The notes beneath the pieces are model-generated. The model was not told the DNA's origin and made no database searches. It saw only the letters and a program-made list of their open reading frames with translations. Both the position numbers and the translations under genes were made by a program. Shown piece after piece: positions 1 through 8,977 of a stretch of 59,897 nucleotides of DNA (its first letter is position 1; each line of letters begins with the position of its first letter). The DNA comes from Myceligenerans pegani (GTDB taxonomy: Bacteria > Actinomycetota > Actinomycetes > Actinomycetales > Cellulomonadaceae). Where the stretch lies: positions 1 through 59,897 of the forward strand of contig NZ_JADBGR010000066.1 in NCBI RefSeq assembly GCF_014892515.1. Reading direction: 5' to 3'.

Positions 1-5
1 ACAGG

Positions 6-21
6 CGCCCGGCACCGGGCG
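6..21 (-). terminator. Hairpin after the beta-helix protein gene
   Basis: A GC-rich inverted repeat (CGCCCG, loop GCAC, CGGGCG) lies 12 bases beyond the stop codon of the minus-strand gene. It is short and has no T tract, so its role as a terminator is inferred. Confidence 0.35.
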
Positions 22-33
22 TTCAGCGTTCGG

Positions 34-2256
34 TCACGGGAACTCGACCACCTTCGAGGGGATCGTGTCCGTGCCCGACGTCGGGGCGCCGGTGTCGTTG
101 ATGACGTGCGCGTACTGCCCCATGCCGCCGAGCGAGATCACCTGGACGTGGTGGAACCTCACGTCCGGGTGCACGGGCGTCTGGAACCCGTGGTCCTGCA
201 CGATCGTCGGGTCGGACGTGTAGTTGCAGTAGGAGCCCAGCGCCCATGCCTCGTGCGAGGTGACGTGGTCGGCGACCTTGTAGGCCGCGTAGCCGACGAT
301 CCCGTCGTGGGTGATCGCCTCCTCGTTCGGGGCGTCGTACGCCTTCTCGTTCTGCAGGAAGATCGTCCGGCCGCCGTTCCCGTTCCAGAGCACGTCGTAC
401 TTGTTGAAGTGCTCGACGAACAGGCCGGTCGCCAGGACGTCGTCGCCGTTCACGACGAAGCCGTAGTCGGACCGGTTGGTCTCCCAGCCGACGCCGGCGC
501 CGTGGTCCGCGCGCCAGATCCAGGTGTGGTCCACGAGCACGTCGTCGCTGTTCACGACGACGGCGTGGGTGGCCAGCCCGGGGCCGGCCCCGCCGACGCG
601 GGCGAACACGTCCTGCACCGTGGTGCGGTCGTCGCTGTGGTCCGCGGACGCCCCCGGCTCGCCGATACGCAGCAGGTTCTCGGAGTTCTGCGGCCCGGCG
701 TCGATGAGGAAGCTCGCCAGCCGCACGCCGTCGACGTCGGCCACGTGCATCGCGTCGACCCCGCCCACGGGGATGATCGTCGCGTAGCCGAGGCCGAGCA
801 CGATCGTTCCCGGTCTGGTCACCTCGATGGTCTGGTCGACGTGGTGGATGCCGGGCGTGAGCAGCAGGTGCAGACCCTGGTCGAGGGCGGTGTTGATGTC
901 CGCGGCCGTGTGTTCCTCCCGCACCACGAAGAACTCGCTGAGCGGGATCGACTCGCCCCCGGCGTTCGCGGGCCAGCTCACGCCCCGGCTGTTCGTGCGC
1001 TCCGCGGGGTTCCACACGGCGTACTCGTCGCCGTCCAGGTAGAGGAACGGCTTCTCCCGTGAGATCGGCGTGGTGTCGAGCGTGGTGTACGGCCCGTCGG
1101 CGAAGTTGGTCGCCGGGGCGCCCTCGACGCCGGTGAACGTCATGTTCCAGACGCCGTTGACCCAGCCGCCGACGGCAGAGTCCCGCGTGAACCACTGCTG
1201 CTGCGAGTACGGCCCGACGGCGCCGTCGACCCTGCTGTCCGCGATGTAGCCGCCGGACGCCCAGCCGTAGCCGTTGGGTGCCAGGTTCAGGCCGCCGAGC
1301 ACGTGGATGCGCCGGAACGGCGCCGCCTGGGCGACGGCCCAGCGGTTCGTGCCGCTCACCGGGTTGATCGAGAGGTTCTCGGCCGAGCGCCAGAAGTTCT
1401 GGGTCGCGTTGCCGTCGAACCAGCCGGCGTCGACGGTGAGGTCGCCGTTGATCCGCACGTCGTCCGGGTTCAGGCCGAGCCCGGACACCGACGTGTAGAA
1501 CCCGAGCTGGGCGTTGATGCCGTGGTAGGTGCCCGGCTCGAGCAGGAACTGGTACCGCCCGGTGCCGAACTGGTCGGACTCCATCTCCGCGAACGCCTCG
1601 TCGAACTGGGCCTGGATGTCCCCCATGGACGGGTCGAGGACGTGGACGTTCGGCCCGAGGTCGCCGCCGCCCTGCACCGGCGGATCCTCGCCGTCGTCGG
1701 TGACGTGCACGGCGACCTCCCAGAGGGACACGCCCCACACGGTGGCGCGCTGCTCACCCACGACGCGCACGTAGCGGCCCGCGCCCGACACGGCGTGCGA
1801 GACGTCACCGCCCGTGGAATCCTCGACGCGTTCGAGGGTGCGCCACGCGGCGCCGTCGTCGGACACCTGGACCTCGTAGACGCTCGCGTACGCGGCCTCC
1901 CAGCGCAGGTCGACGCCGCAGAGTTCCCGGACCGACCCGAGGTCCACCTGGATCCACTGCCCGTCCGCGAAGGACGACGACCAGCGGGTGCCGGGATCGC
2001 CGTCGACGGCGGCGGACGCCGGGAACGCGGCGCCTTCCACGGACGACGCCTCGGCGGGCCGTCCCTCCGCCGCGTTCGTCGTGGCGCAGGCCGCCGTCGC
2101 GCCGACGGCGGCGGCGTCCCGGGAGTCGAGCGGTGCCGTGCCCGGCGCCGGCCCGGCGGCCGGAGGGCCGGCGGCGGCCACCGGGGTCAGGAGAGCGGGT
2201 GCGGAGACGAGCGCGGCCGCCAGGGCCAGCGCGATCCCCCGTGATCTGTACCTCAT
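34..2256 (-). CDS. Secreted F5/8-type C (discoidin) and parallel beta-helix protein
   Basis: The 740-residue product has an export signal (about residues 1-30: basic MRYRSRG, then an Ala/Leu core). A discoidin-like carbohydrate-binding domain follows at about 55-190 (SSVEGAAFPASAAVDGDPGTRW, WIQVDLG and VWEVAVHV-like strands). From about 200 to the end comes a right-handed beta-helix domain of the kind found in polysaccharide lyases and glycosidases (many short strands, NxAN/DDV turns, repeated His/Asp positions). Proteins of this architecture are often named only coagulation factor 5/8 domain proteins. It probably acts on an extracellular polysaccharide, but I cannot name the substrate or catalytic residues. 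It diverges from a sugar ABC importer, suggesting joint use of the released sugar. The ATG start is followed directly by the signal peptide. Confidence 0.85.
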   Translation of the reverse strand: MRYRSRGIALALAAALVSAPALLTPVAAAGPPAAGPAPGTAPLDSRDAAAVGATAACATTNAAEGRPAEASSVEGAAFPASAAVDGDPGTRWSSSFADGQWIQVDLGSVRELCGVDLRWEAAYASVYEVQVSDDGAAWRTLERVEDSTGGDVSHAVSGAGRYVRVVGEQRATVWGVSLWEVAVHVTDDGEDPPVQGGGDLGPNVHVLDPSMGDIQAQFDEAFAEMESDQFGTGRYQFLLEPGTYHGINAQLGFYTSVSGLGLNPDDVRINGDLTVDAGWFDGNATQNFWRSAENLSINPVSGTNRWAVAQAAPFRRIHVLGGLNLAPNGYGWASGGYIADSRVDGAVGPYSQQQWFTRDSAVGGWVNGVWNMTFTGVEGAPATNFADGPYTTLDTTPISREKPFLYLDGDEYAVWNPAERTNSRGVSWPANAGGESIPLSEFFVVREEHTAADINTALDQGLHLLLTPGIHHVDQTIEVTRPGTIVLGLGYATIIPVGGVDAMHVADVDGVRLASFLIDAGPQNSENLLRIGEPGASADHSDDRTTVQDVFARVGGAGPGLATHAVVVNSDDVLVDHTWIWRADHGAGVGWETNRSDYGFVVNGDDVLATGLFVEHFNKYDVLWNGNGGRTIFLQNEKAYDAPNEEAITHDGIVGYAAYKVADHVTSHEAWALGSYCNYTSDPTIVQDHGFQTPVHPDVRFHHVQVISLGGMGQYAHVINDTGAPTSGTDTIPSKVVEFP

Positions 2257-2294
2257 GGCAACTCCTCAGGCCCGCGACACTGCGAGCCAATAGG

Positions 2295-2321
2295 TTACTT
2301 ACCTGTCAGTTTGTTAACTGT
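2295..2321. promoter_or_regulatory. Imperfect palindrome in the divergent promoter region
   Basis: The AT-rich stretch starting GTTACTTACCTGTCAG and ending TTTGTTAAC is symmetric at its ends (GTTA/TAAC) and around its centre (CTG-T-CAG). It lies about 40 bases upstream of the minus-strand beta-helix gene, in the only AT-rich part of a GC-rich intergenic region. It could be an operator or the minus-strand promoter; the assignment is tentative. Confidence 0.35.
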
Positions 2322-2412
2322 AGCGGACCCTTTCCGCGGACAACACCCCTGGTCGGCACAGCCGTGTCGGACCCGGCCGCGCGACGATCCGACAACAGTC
2401 CGGCGGCGACTA

Positions 2413-2441
2413 TTGACCGTGGGCCCACGGGTTCCTAGAGT
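2413..2441 (+). promoter_or_regulatory. Sigma-70-type promoter of the sugar ABC importer
   Basis: TTGACC (2413-2418) and TAGAGT (2436-2441) are separated by exactly 17 bases, matching housekeeping -35 and -10 elements. Transcription should begin near 2448, giving a leader of about 60 bases before the GTG start at 2508. Confidence 0.65.
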
Positions 2442-2452
2442 TACCTCGTTCT

Positions 2453-2464
2453 TGAAACGATTCA
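2453..2464. promoter_or_regulatory. LacI-family operator
   Basis: TGAAACGATTCA has the CG-centred dyad typical of LacI-family operators (TGAAACGnTTCA). It sits at about +5 to +16 relative to the predicted transcription start, where a bound repressor would block the importer promoter. No lacI-type gene is visible in the window, so the regulator would be encoded elsewhere. Confidence 0.6.
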
Positions 2465-2507
2465 CGGGTCGTTCCCGGCCCGCTCACCTCGACGAGGAGG
2501 TACCCGC

Positions 2508-4025
2508 GTGCAGACGGACGACCCGTCGGCGCCTCCGGCGCTGGAGCTGTCAGGGGTCACGAAATCGTTCGGTCCCGTCACCGCCCTGCGGTCCGCGAAC
2601 CTGCGCGTCGAGACCGGCTCGATCCACGCGCTCGTCGGCGAGAACGGCGCGGGCAAGTCGACCCTCGTGAAGATCGTCGCGGGCCTCTACCGCCGCGACG
2701 GCGGCGCGCTCGCACTCGACGGCGCGCCCGTCGACTTCCACAGCACCGCGGAGTCCAAGGCCGCCGGGATCGCGGTCATCTACCAGGAGCCCACCCTCTT
2801 CCCCGACCTGTCGGTCACCGAGAACATCTTCATGGGCCGTCAGCCCACCGGACGGTTCGGGCGCATCGACCGGCGGGCGATGCGCCAGGAGGCGCAGGCC
2901 ATCTTCGCCCGGCTCGGTGTACGGCTCGACCCCGACCGGCCCACCGACGGCCTCTCGATCGCGGACCAGCAGATCATCGAGATCGCCAAGGCGATCTCCC
3001 TGGACGCCCGAGTCCTCGTCATGGACGAGCCGACGGCGGCGCTCAGCGGCATCGAGGTGGACCGCCTCTTCGCCGTCGCCCGCGGCCTGCGCGACGAGGG
3101 CCGGGCGCTCGTGTTCATCTCGCACCGGTTCGACGAGGTCTTCGACCTGTGCGACACGGTCACCGTCATGCGCGACGGCGCGTACGTCGACACCCTGCCC
3201 GTCGCCGGCACGACGGTCGACGAGCTGGTGCGGATGATGGTCGGCCGCGACGTCGCCGAGCTCTTCCCCAAGCTCCCCGCCGAGGTCGGCGACGACGTGC
3301 TGGTCGTCGAGGGGCTCACCCAGCCGGGAGTGTTCCACGACGTGTCGTTCACGGTCCGGGCCGGGGAGATCGTGGGCCTCGCCGGCCTCGTCGGTGCGGG
3401 ACGCAGCGAGGTCGCCCGCGCGGTGTTCGGCGTCGACCCCTACGAGTCCGGTTCGGTCCGGGTCGACGGCGAGCCGCTGCCCCGGGGCAACCCGCGCGCC
3501 TCGATCGCCCGCGGGCTCGCCCTCGTCCCCGAGGACCGGCGCCGGCAGGGCCTCGTGCTCGACCAGACCGTCGCGCGCAACGTCACCCTCGCGATCCGCG
3601 AGCGCCTGGCCCGCTGGGGACTGGTGTGGGACGGCCTGGAGAACGCGGCGGCGCGCACGTGGGCGAGCCGGCTCGAGGTGAAGACGGCCGCGCTGGACGC
3701 CGAGACCGGGACCCTCAGCGGCGGCAACCAGCAGAAGGTCGTTCTCGGCAAGTGGCTGGCGTCCGATCCCCGGGTGCTGATCGTGGACGAGCCCACCCGC
3801 GGTATCGACGTGGGAACGAAGGCCGAGGTGCACCGGCTGCTGTCGCGGCTCGCGCAGCAGGGGGTGGCGATCCTCATGATCTCGTCGGAGCTGCCCGAGG
3901 TGCTGGGCATGGCCGACCGGGTGCTCGTCATGCGCGAGGGCCGCCTGACGGGCGAGCTGGACCGCGCGGACGCCACGCCGGAGGCCGTCATGCGTGCCGC
4001 GACCACCGAGGAGGCCGTCCGATGA
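2508..4025 (+). CDS. rhaT: Sugar ABC transporter ATP-binding protein (RhaT/RbsA-like)
   Basis: This 505-residue protein carries two fused nucleotide-binding domains, the usual form for CUT2 monosaccharide importers. The N-terminal domain has Walker [10 protein letters not shown] at about 44-52 and Walker B VLVMDEPT. The C-terminal domain has the degenerate Walker [10 protein letters not shown], signature [14 protein letters not shown] and Walker [13 protein letters not shown]. The GTG start has a strong Shine-Dalgarno sequence GAGGAGG at 2494-2500. The stop overlaps the next gene by 4 bases. It should energise import by the two permeases that follow. The rhamnose assignment rests mainly on the binding protein at the end of the operon; ribose, xylose or another sugar cannot be excluded. 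Confidence 0.88.
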   Translation: MQTDDPSAPPALELSGVTKSFGPVTALRSANLRVETGSIHALVGENGAGKSTLVKIVAGLYRRDGGALALDGAPVDFHSTAESKAAGIAVIYQEPTLFPDLSVTENIFMGRQPTGRFGRIDRRAMRQEAQAIFARLGVRLDPDRPTDGLSIADQQIIEIAKAISLDARVLVMDEPTAALSGIEVDRLFAVARGLRDEGRALVFISHRFDEVFDLCDTVTVMRDGAYVDTLPVAGTTVDELVRMMVGRDVAELFPKLPAEVGDDVLVVEGLTQPGVFHDVSFTVRAGEIVGLAGLVGAGRSEVARAVFGVDPYESGSVRVDGEPLPRGNPRASIARGLALVPEDRRRQGLVLDQTVARNVTLAIRERLARWGLVWDGLENAAARTWASRLEVKTAALDAETGTLSGGNQQKVVLGKWLASDPRVLIVDEPTRGIDVGTKAEVHRLLSRLAQQGVAILMISSELPEVLGMADRVLVMREGRLTGELDRADATPEAVMRAATTEEAVR

Positions 4026-5092
4026 CCGCGATCACCACTGCCCCTGCGCTCCTGGCCGGCGCCGGGCGGCTGCTCCGGGCGCGCGAGACGGGGATCGGGA
4101 TCGCGCTGGTGCTCGTCGTCGTGGCGGCGACGGCGCTCAATCCGGCCTTCGTGTTCTCGGCCGATGGTTTCCGGGACCTGCTGCTCACGCCGTCGATCCT
4201 CATGGTGGTCGCCGTGGGGCAGGCGGTCGTGATCGTCACCCGGAACGTCGACCTGTCGGTCGGGTCCGTGGTCGGGCTGGTCGCCTACCTCACGGGAACG
4301 CTGCTGCGTGACGTACCGGGGATCCCGATCGTCGTCGTGGTCCTGGCGGGCGTCGGGTTCGGGGCGGCGCTCGGGCTGGTCAACGGGGCACTCGTGGCCT
4401 ACGCCAGGGTGCCGGCGCTCGTCATCACGCTCGGCACGATGTACGTCTACCGGGGCGTCAACGTCGCCTGGACGGGCTCGGACCGGATCAACGCCTCGGA
4501 CCTTCCAAGTGCCTTCCGGGCGCTCGGCACGGGAAAGCTGCTCGGCATACCGATCCTGACGCTGCTCGCCGTCGTGGTGCTGGTCGCGGCCGCGTGGTAC
4601 CTGCGCAACCTGCGCAGCGGACGTGAGCTGTACGCGATCGGCTCGGATCCCGCGGCCGCGCAGCTGTACGGCCTGCGGGTGACGCGGCGGGTGCTCGCGG
4701 CGTTCGTCGCGTGCGGCGCGCTCGCCGGGCTGGCGGGCGTGCTGTTCGCGGCGCGGTACGGGACGGTCAGCTCGAACGCCGGGTTCGGGTGGGAGCTGCA
4801 GGCGATCGGCGCCGCGGTCATCGGCGGGGTCGCGATCTCGGGCGGTGTGGGCACCGTGTGGGGCGCGGCGCTGGGGGCGTACCTGCTGCTGACGATCAAC
4901 CGCGCGCTGCCGATCATCGGCGTGGACGACTTCTGGCAGCGCGCCGTGGTGGGCGTGCTGATCATCGGCGCCATCGTGCTGGACCGCGTCCTGGCGGTGC
5001 GGCAGCACCGCCGGCTCGTCGGGCAGCGCGAGGAGCAACGTGAGGAGCAGCGCGGGGAACAACGGGAGGACCAGCGGGAGGGGACGCCATGA
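4022..5092 (+). CDS. rhaP: Sugar ABC transporter permease 1 (RhaP-like)
   Basis: A 356-residue multi-spanning CUT2 permease with the family features [15 protein letters not shown] and GIGLVNG-like turns and a C-terminal [22 protein letters not shown] segment. The ATG at 4022 overlaps the ATPase stop codon (ATGA), so translation is probably coupled. The last 22 residues are an unusual charged tail of QREE-type four-residue repeats encoded by 12-base tandem repeats, absent from the typical family end. It should form the membrane channel with the next gene's product. Confidence 0.87.
   Translation: MTAITTAPALLAGAGRLLRARETGIGIALVLVVVAATALNPAFVFSADGFRDLLLTPSILMVVAVGQAVVIVTRNVDLSVGSVVGLVAYLTGTLLRDVPGIPIVVVVLAGVGFGAALGLVNGALVAYARVPALVITLGTMYVYRGVNVAWTGSDRINASDLPSAFRALGTGKLLGIPILTLLAVVVLVAAAWYLRNLRSGRELYAIGSDPAAAQLYGLRVTRRVLAAFVACGALAGLAGVLFAARYGTVSSNAGFGWELQAIGAAVIGGVAISGGVGTVWGAALGAYLLLTINRALPIIGVDDFWQRAVVGVLIIGAIVLDRVLAVRQHRRLVGQREEQREEQRGEQREDQREGTP
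5024..5083 (+). repeat. 12-base tandem repeats encoding a QREE-type tail
   Basis: Five imperfect 12-base units (consensus CAGCGCGAGGAG) run in frame at the end of the first permease gene and encode Gln-Arg-Glu/Gly-Glu/Asp repeats. Unit gain or loss would keep the reading frame and only change tail length. Confidence 0.8.
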
Positions 5093-6216
5093 GCGAGGTC
5101 TCGACGGGGTCGGCCGACGGGGTCGGGACGGTCCCGTCCGGCGGGGCGGACTCGGCGGCCGGCCGTGCCGTCGCCGCGGGCCCGAACGGCGGGCGGGTGT
5201 ACGCGGCGCACGCCCGGCCGCTGTGGCGCCGGGTTCTGGTGACCCGGGAGGCGTCGATCATCGGGCTGCTGCTCGCGGTCGTCGCGGTCGCGACGGTCGC
5301 CGTGCCCAACTTCGACAGCCCGCTGACGACGACGTTCCTGCTGCGGGAGATCACGCCGATCCTGCTGGTCGCCCTCCCGATGACGCTGATCATCGTCACG
5401 GAGGAGATCGACCTCTCCGTCGCGAGCGTCATCGGCCTGTCCAGCGTGGTGGTCGGCCTGGGGGTGCAGGCGGGGTGGCCGTTCCCGGTCGCGGTGGGGC
5501 TCGCCGTCGTCGTCGGGGCGGTCGCGGGGGCGGTCAACGGCGCGCTGGTGACGTTCGTCGGGCTCCCCTCGCTCGCGGTCACGATCGGCACGCTCGCCCT
5601 GTTCCGCGGCGTCGCGGTGGGGCTGCTGGGGACGACGGCGATCAGCGACCTGCCCGAGTTCTGGACGGGCCTGACCCGCGAGAACATCCCCGGGACGCCG
5701 ATCCCGCTCGTCATGATCGTGTTCGCGGCGCTGGCGCTCGTGTTCGCGGTGGTGCTGCACTTCACGCCGGTGGGGCGGTCGCTGTACGCGATCGGGCTCA
5801 ACAAGGAGGCGGCGGCCTTCTCGGGGATCGACGTCGGGCTGACGAAGTTCTGGCTCTTCGTCACCTCGGGGGCGGTCGCGGGGTTCGCGGGCGTCTACTT
5901 CACCCTGCTCTACAGCAACGCCCGGGGCGACAACGCCATCGGGATGGAGTTGCAGGTGATCGCGGCCGTCCTGCTCGGCGGCGTGTCCATCTTCGGCGGG
6001 CGCGGCGCCCTGCACGGCGTGATCGCGGGCGTGCTGCTCATCGGCGTGCTGGGCAGCGCCCTACGGCTGTCGGGCGTGACGAGCGACATCATCACGGTCG
6101 TGACCGGCCTGCTGCTCATCGGCTCGGTCACCTCCGCGCGGGTCCTGGCCCTGGCACATCAACGGCGGGCGCGGCCGGGACGACGCGGCGGGATCGCGCA
6201 GGTCCCGCCGGGCTGA
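5089..6216 (+). CDS. rhaQ: Sugar ABC transporter permease 2 (RhaQ-like)
   Basis: A 375-residue CUT2 permease. After a roughly 55-residue Gly/Ala-rich N-terminal extension come about nine to ten membrane segments, with [19 protein letters not shown] near the centre and [25 protein letters not shown] near the end. The ATG overlaps the preceding stop by 4 bases. Two different permeases, instead of a homodimer, is the arrangement of rhamnose (RhaPQ) and AI-2 type importers, which supports the rhamnose reading. Confidence 0.87.
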   Translation: MSEVSTGSADGVGTVPSGGADSAAGRAVAAGPNGGRVYAAHARPLWRRVLVTREASIIGLLLAVVAVATVAVPNFDSPLTTTFLLREITPILLVALPMTLIIVTEEIDLSVASVIGLSSVVVGLGVQAGWPFPVAVGLAVVVGAVAGAVNGALVTFVGLPSLAVTIGTLALFRGVAVGLLGTTAISDLPEFWTGLTRENIPGTPIPLVMIVFAALALVFAVVLHFTPVGRSLYAIGLNKEAAAFSGIDVGLTKFWLFVTSGAVAGFAGVYFTLLYSNARGDNAIGMELQVIAAVLLGGVSIFGGRGALHGVIAGVLLIGVLGSALRLSGVTSDIITVVTGLLLIGSVTSARVLALAHQRRARPGRRGGIAQVPPG

Positions 6217-6271
6217 CCGCCGTCGTCGGCCGAATCCCCTGGGAACGGAAGCACTACGAGAGGAAACGACG

Positions 6272-7291
6272 ATGTTCTCCACGAGAAGGAACACCCTCGG
6301 CGCGGTGGCGACGGCGGCGGCCGCCGTCCTGCTCCTGGCCGCCTGCGGTGGTGGCGACGGCGGCGGCACGGCCGACGACGGCGACGTGTCGGTCACCTTC
6401 CTGCCCAAGAACCTGGGCAACCCGTACTTCGACACGTCGAACGCGGGCGGGGCCGCGGCGGTCGAGGAGTTCGGCGGCACGTTCGCCGAGGTCGGGCCGA
6501 CGGAGGCGAGCCCGACGTCGCAGGTCAGCTTCATCGAGACGGCCGCCCAGCAGGCCGTCGACGCGCTCGTCGTCTCCGCCAACGACCCGGAGGCGATCTG
6601 CGACGCGCTGGACGAGGCCTCCGGCGTCGGCGTCAAGATCGTCACGTTCGACTCCGACACCAACCCCGACTGCCGCGACGTGTTCGTCAACCAGGCCACG
6701 GCCGAGGGCATCGCCTCCGCGCAGGTCGACCTCATCACCGAGCAGATCGGCGACGAGGGGCAGATCGCCATCCTGTCGGCGTCGGCCAACGCGACCAACC
6801 AGAACGCCTGGATCGAGCTCATGGAAGCCGACCTCGAGGCGAACCACCCGGACGTCGAACTGGTCGAGATCGCGTACGGGGACGACGACGACCAGACGTC
6901 GTTCGACAAGACCGCCGCGCTGCTGCAGACGTACCCCGACCTCAAGGGGATCGTCTCGCCGACCACCGTCGGCATCGCGGCGGCGGCCCGCTACCTCTCG
7001 ACCTCGGAGTACCAGGGCGAGGTGGCGCTCACGGGCCTGGGCACCCCCAACCAGATGCGCGAGTACGTCAAGGACGGCACCGTCGAGGCGTTCGCGCTGT
7101 GGAACCCGGAGGACCTCGGCTACCTCGCCGCCCACACCGCCAACGCACTGGTGACCGGAGAGGCGTCGGGCCCCGGCGACTCGTTCGAGGCCGGCGAGCT
7201 GGGCACCTTCGAGATCGACGACGACGGCGTGGTCCTGCTGGGCGACCCGTTCGTGTTCGACGCCGACAACATCGACGACTTCGACTTCTGA
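6272..7291 (+). CDS. rhaS: Rhamnose-type sugar-binding lipoprotein (RhaS-like)
   Basis: A 339-residue periplasmic-binding-protein-fold lipoprotein. The signal ends in the lipobox LLAAC (Cys25), after which the protein would be anchored to the outer face of the membrane. The mature part begins VTFLPKNLGNPYFDTSNAGG, typical of CUT2 binding proteins. The later GTPNQMREYVKDGTVEAFALWNPEDLGYLAAH segment is very like that of rhamnose-binding RhaS proteins. Ligand specificity is inferred from this resemblance. The gene sits 55 bases after permease 2 with AGAGGAAACG as ribosome binding site and is followed by a strong terminator, so it closes the operon. No rhamnose catabolic gene is present in the window. 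Confidence 0.85.
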   Translation: MFSTRRNTLGAVATAAAAVLLLAACGGGDGGGTADDGDVSVTFLPKNLGNPYFDTSNAGGAAAVEEFGGTFAEVGPTEASPTSQVSFIETAAQQAVDALVVSANDPEAICDALDEASGVGVKIVTFDSDTNPDCRDVFVNQATAEGIASAQVDLITEQIGDEGQIAILSASANATNQNAWIELMEADLEANHPDVELVEIAYGDDDDQTSFDKTAALLQTYPDLKGIVSPTTVGIAAAARYLSTSEYQGEVALTGLGTPNQMREYVKDGTVEAFALWNPEDLGYLAAHTANALVTGEASGPGDSFEAGELGTFEIDDDGVVLLGDPFVFDADNIDDFDF

Positions 7292-7309
7292 CGTCGCCGA
7301 TGAGGTCGA

Positions 7310-7347
7310 GCCGGGCCCCGCAAGGAGCGATCCTCGCGGGGCCCGGC
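7310..7347. terminator. Strong hairpin terminator, GCGA tetraloop
   Basis: A 12-base perfect stem (GCCGGGCCCCGC at 7310-7321 with 7336-7347) is capped by a further 4-base stem and a GNRA loop (GCGA). It lies between convergent genes, just after rhaS and before the end of the minus-strand DUF4386 gene, so it could serve both. No long T tract follows. Confidence 0.75.
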
Positions 7348-7376
7348 CATTTCGGCCACTCGGCACACGACCGACG

Positions 7377-8093
7377 TCAGGCCGCCGCCCGCGAGCGCGG
7401 CCCCTCGTACGCCTCGGGGTCGAACCCCCTGACGAGCAGCCAGACCGCCAGGCCGATCTCGAAGAGGGCCCCCGGGATCAGCAGCACGAGGCTGATGTGG
7501 ACGCCGAAGAGCTCCGCCGCGGACCCGGCCGCGTGGAGGACGTAGCCCGCCAGGCCGAGACCGGCCAGCCAGCGCGGCACCAGGCGTGTCCGGTACAGCA
7601 GCACGACCAGGACGAAGGCGCCCACCGACAACGCCAGCTGCCCCGCCTGGTAGCCGAGTTCGTTGGCGTCGAGGGCCAGGTTCGCGAGAGGGGTAGCCCA
7701 GCCGCCGGCCTCTGGCCCGGCCTCCGCGCTCTCGCGCGCCAAGGGGACGAGCATCAGCACGGCGAGCGCTCCGGTGGCCATGAGGACGACCTGAAGGATC
7801 ATCGCCGCGAGGTAGGTCAGCGCCGTCTTCCTGCCGTACTGGTCCACCACCGGGAAGAACAGGACCGCCTTGCCGATGTCCGCCGCGGTGTTGGTCAGCA
7901 TGAGGAAGGCGCCGAGGGCGAGCAGCGTCGCATGCGCGGGGACCGAGGCGAGGAGGTCCTGGCCGTCGGCGACGGAGGTCACCAGGGCGTTGCCCGTTCC
8001 GTACAGGAGGAACCCGGCGAGGAACAGGATCCCGATCAGCCGGGAGGTGAGCATGCGCGCGTCCAGGCGCGAGGGCGTGGTCAGGGTGGTCAT
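7377..8093 (-). CDS. DUF4386 family membrane protein
   Basis: The start MTTLTTPSRLDARML (ATG at 8093) has a purine-rich GAAGGA upstream; the frame stays open further upstream but through the operator region, so the shorter form is chosen. The 238-residue product has about six membrane helices and the DUF4386 pattern: ARLIGILFLAGFLLYG at the start, a central DIGKAVLFFPV, and a final PGALFEIGLAVWLLVRGF. The family has no established biochemical function. It diverges from a TetR gene across a perfect palindrome and is therefore probably its target. Confidence 0.85.
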   Translation of the reverse strand: MTTLTTPSRLDARMLTSRLIGILFLAGFLLYGTGNALVTSVADGQDLLASVPAHATLLALGAFLMLTNTAADIGKAVLFFPVVDQYGRKTALTYLAAMILQVVLMATGALAVLMLVPLARESAEAGPEAGGWATPLANLALDANELGYQAGQLALSVGAFVLVVLLYRTRLVPRWLAGLGLAGYVLHAAGSAAELFGVHISLVLLIPGALFEIGLAVWLLVRGFDPEAYEGPRSRAAA

Positions 8094-8157
8094 GGATGAG
8101 TTCCTTCTCTGGGGTGAACGGACGCGCGCGCCGTCGTCGTACCGACCGCGCGGCGGT

Positions 8158-8193
8158 TCGTACTTAGTACGACTGCTACCGTACACAGTACGA
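8158..8193. promoter_or_regulatory. TetR operator between DUF4386 and TetR genes
   Basis: TCGTACTTAGTACGA (8158-8172) is a perfect 15-base palindrome. A second related site, CGTACACAGTACGA, follows at 8180-8193. The pair lies in the 130-base gap between the divergent genes, where a TetR dimer could control both. Confidence 0.7.
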
Positions 8194-8223
8194 AGCCCTG
8201 CGTGAAGCCCTGAGAGCGGCCAG

Positions 8224-8898
8224 ATGACCGACACCCCGAAACCCACGACGGCGGCGCCCGCCCGGCAGCGGCTGAGCCGCGAACGCGTCCTGGCCGCGGC
8301 CCTGGCGATCGCCGACCGTGGCGGGCTGCCCCGGCTCACCATCCGCTCCCTCGCGAGCGAGCTGGGCGCCCGGCCGATGTCCGTGTACCACTACGTCTCC
8401 GGCAAGGAGGAACTCCTGGACGCCCTCGTCGACGCCGTCTTCGAGGCGATCGACTCGCCGGACCCGGACGGCGACTGGCGCGAGGAGATCAGCAGGAGTG
8501 CTCGCTCGGCGCGCGCCGTCCTCCGGGAGCACAGCTGGGCGATCGGCCTCCTGGAGTCCCGCACCTCTCCCGGGCCCGCGACGCTGCGGCATCATGACCG
8601 GGTCCTCGCGTGCCTGCTGCGCTCCGGCTTCTCCCCCGAGCTGACCGCGCACGCCTATGCGCTCGTCGACAGCTACGTCTACGGCTTCGCGCTGCAGGAG
8701 GCATCGCTCCCGTTCGACGGCCCGGACACCGTCGGCGGCGTCGCCGAGCCGATCATGGAGCGCATGGGCGCCGGCGAGTACCCCGCGATGGTCGAGATGG
8801 CCACCACGCACTACCTCCGGCCCGGATACGACTGGGCGGACGAGTTCGACTTCGGGCTCGAGCTCATCCTCGACGGCCTGGAACGACGGCGGAGCTGA
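8224..8898 (+). CDS. TetR/AcrR family regulator
   Basis: 224 residues. The N-terminal helix-turn-helix is at about 20-65 (LTIRSLASELGARPMSVYHYVSGKEELLDALV). The C-terminal ligand domain is of the TetR_C_1 type, ending DEFDFGLELILDGLERR. It is a likely repressor of the adjacent divergent DUF4386 gene and itself. It is visibly related to the next TetR gene (8978-9682): both share the YxHVSGKxxLLDxLV stretch and the final F-FGL---LDGLE--- motif. Confidence 0.88.
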   Translation: MTDTPKPTTAAPARQRLSRERVLAAALAIADRGGLPRLTIRSLASELGARPMSVYHYVSGKEELLDALVDAVFEAIDSPDPDGDWREEISRSARSARAVLREHSWAIGLLESRTSPGPATLRHHDRVLACLLRSGFSPELTAHAYALVDSYVYGFALQEASLPFDGPDTVGGVAEPIMERMGAGEYPAMVEMATTHYLRPGYDWADEFDFGLELILDGLERRRS

Positions 8899-8899
8899 C

Positions 8900-8966
8900 G
8901 GACCGGCCGTCGAGTCCGGCCGGGCGGCGGGGCGGGCGGGGGCACCCGGCCCGGGCAGCCGGTCCG
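8900..8966. terminator. Long-range inverted repeat between convergent TetR genes
   Basis: CGGACCGGC just after the plus-strand TetR stop pairs with GCCGGTCCG about 50 bases later; the interval is extremely GC-rich. It lies between the two convergent TetR genes and may terminate both, but the loop is long and no T tract is present. Confidence 0.3.
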
Positions 8967-8977
8967 GGCGACCTGAG

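Noticed and set aside
23-1738. Long Arg-rich open frame on the minus strand
   Set aside because: It is an alternate frame of the beta-helix protein gene; high GC gives long spurious frames made of Arg/Gly/Pro. The frame with a signal peptide and recognised domains was kept.
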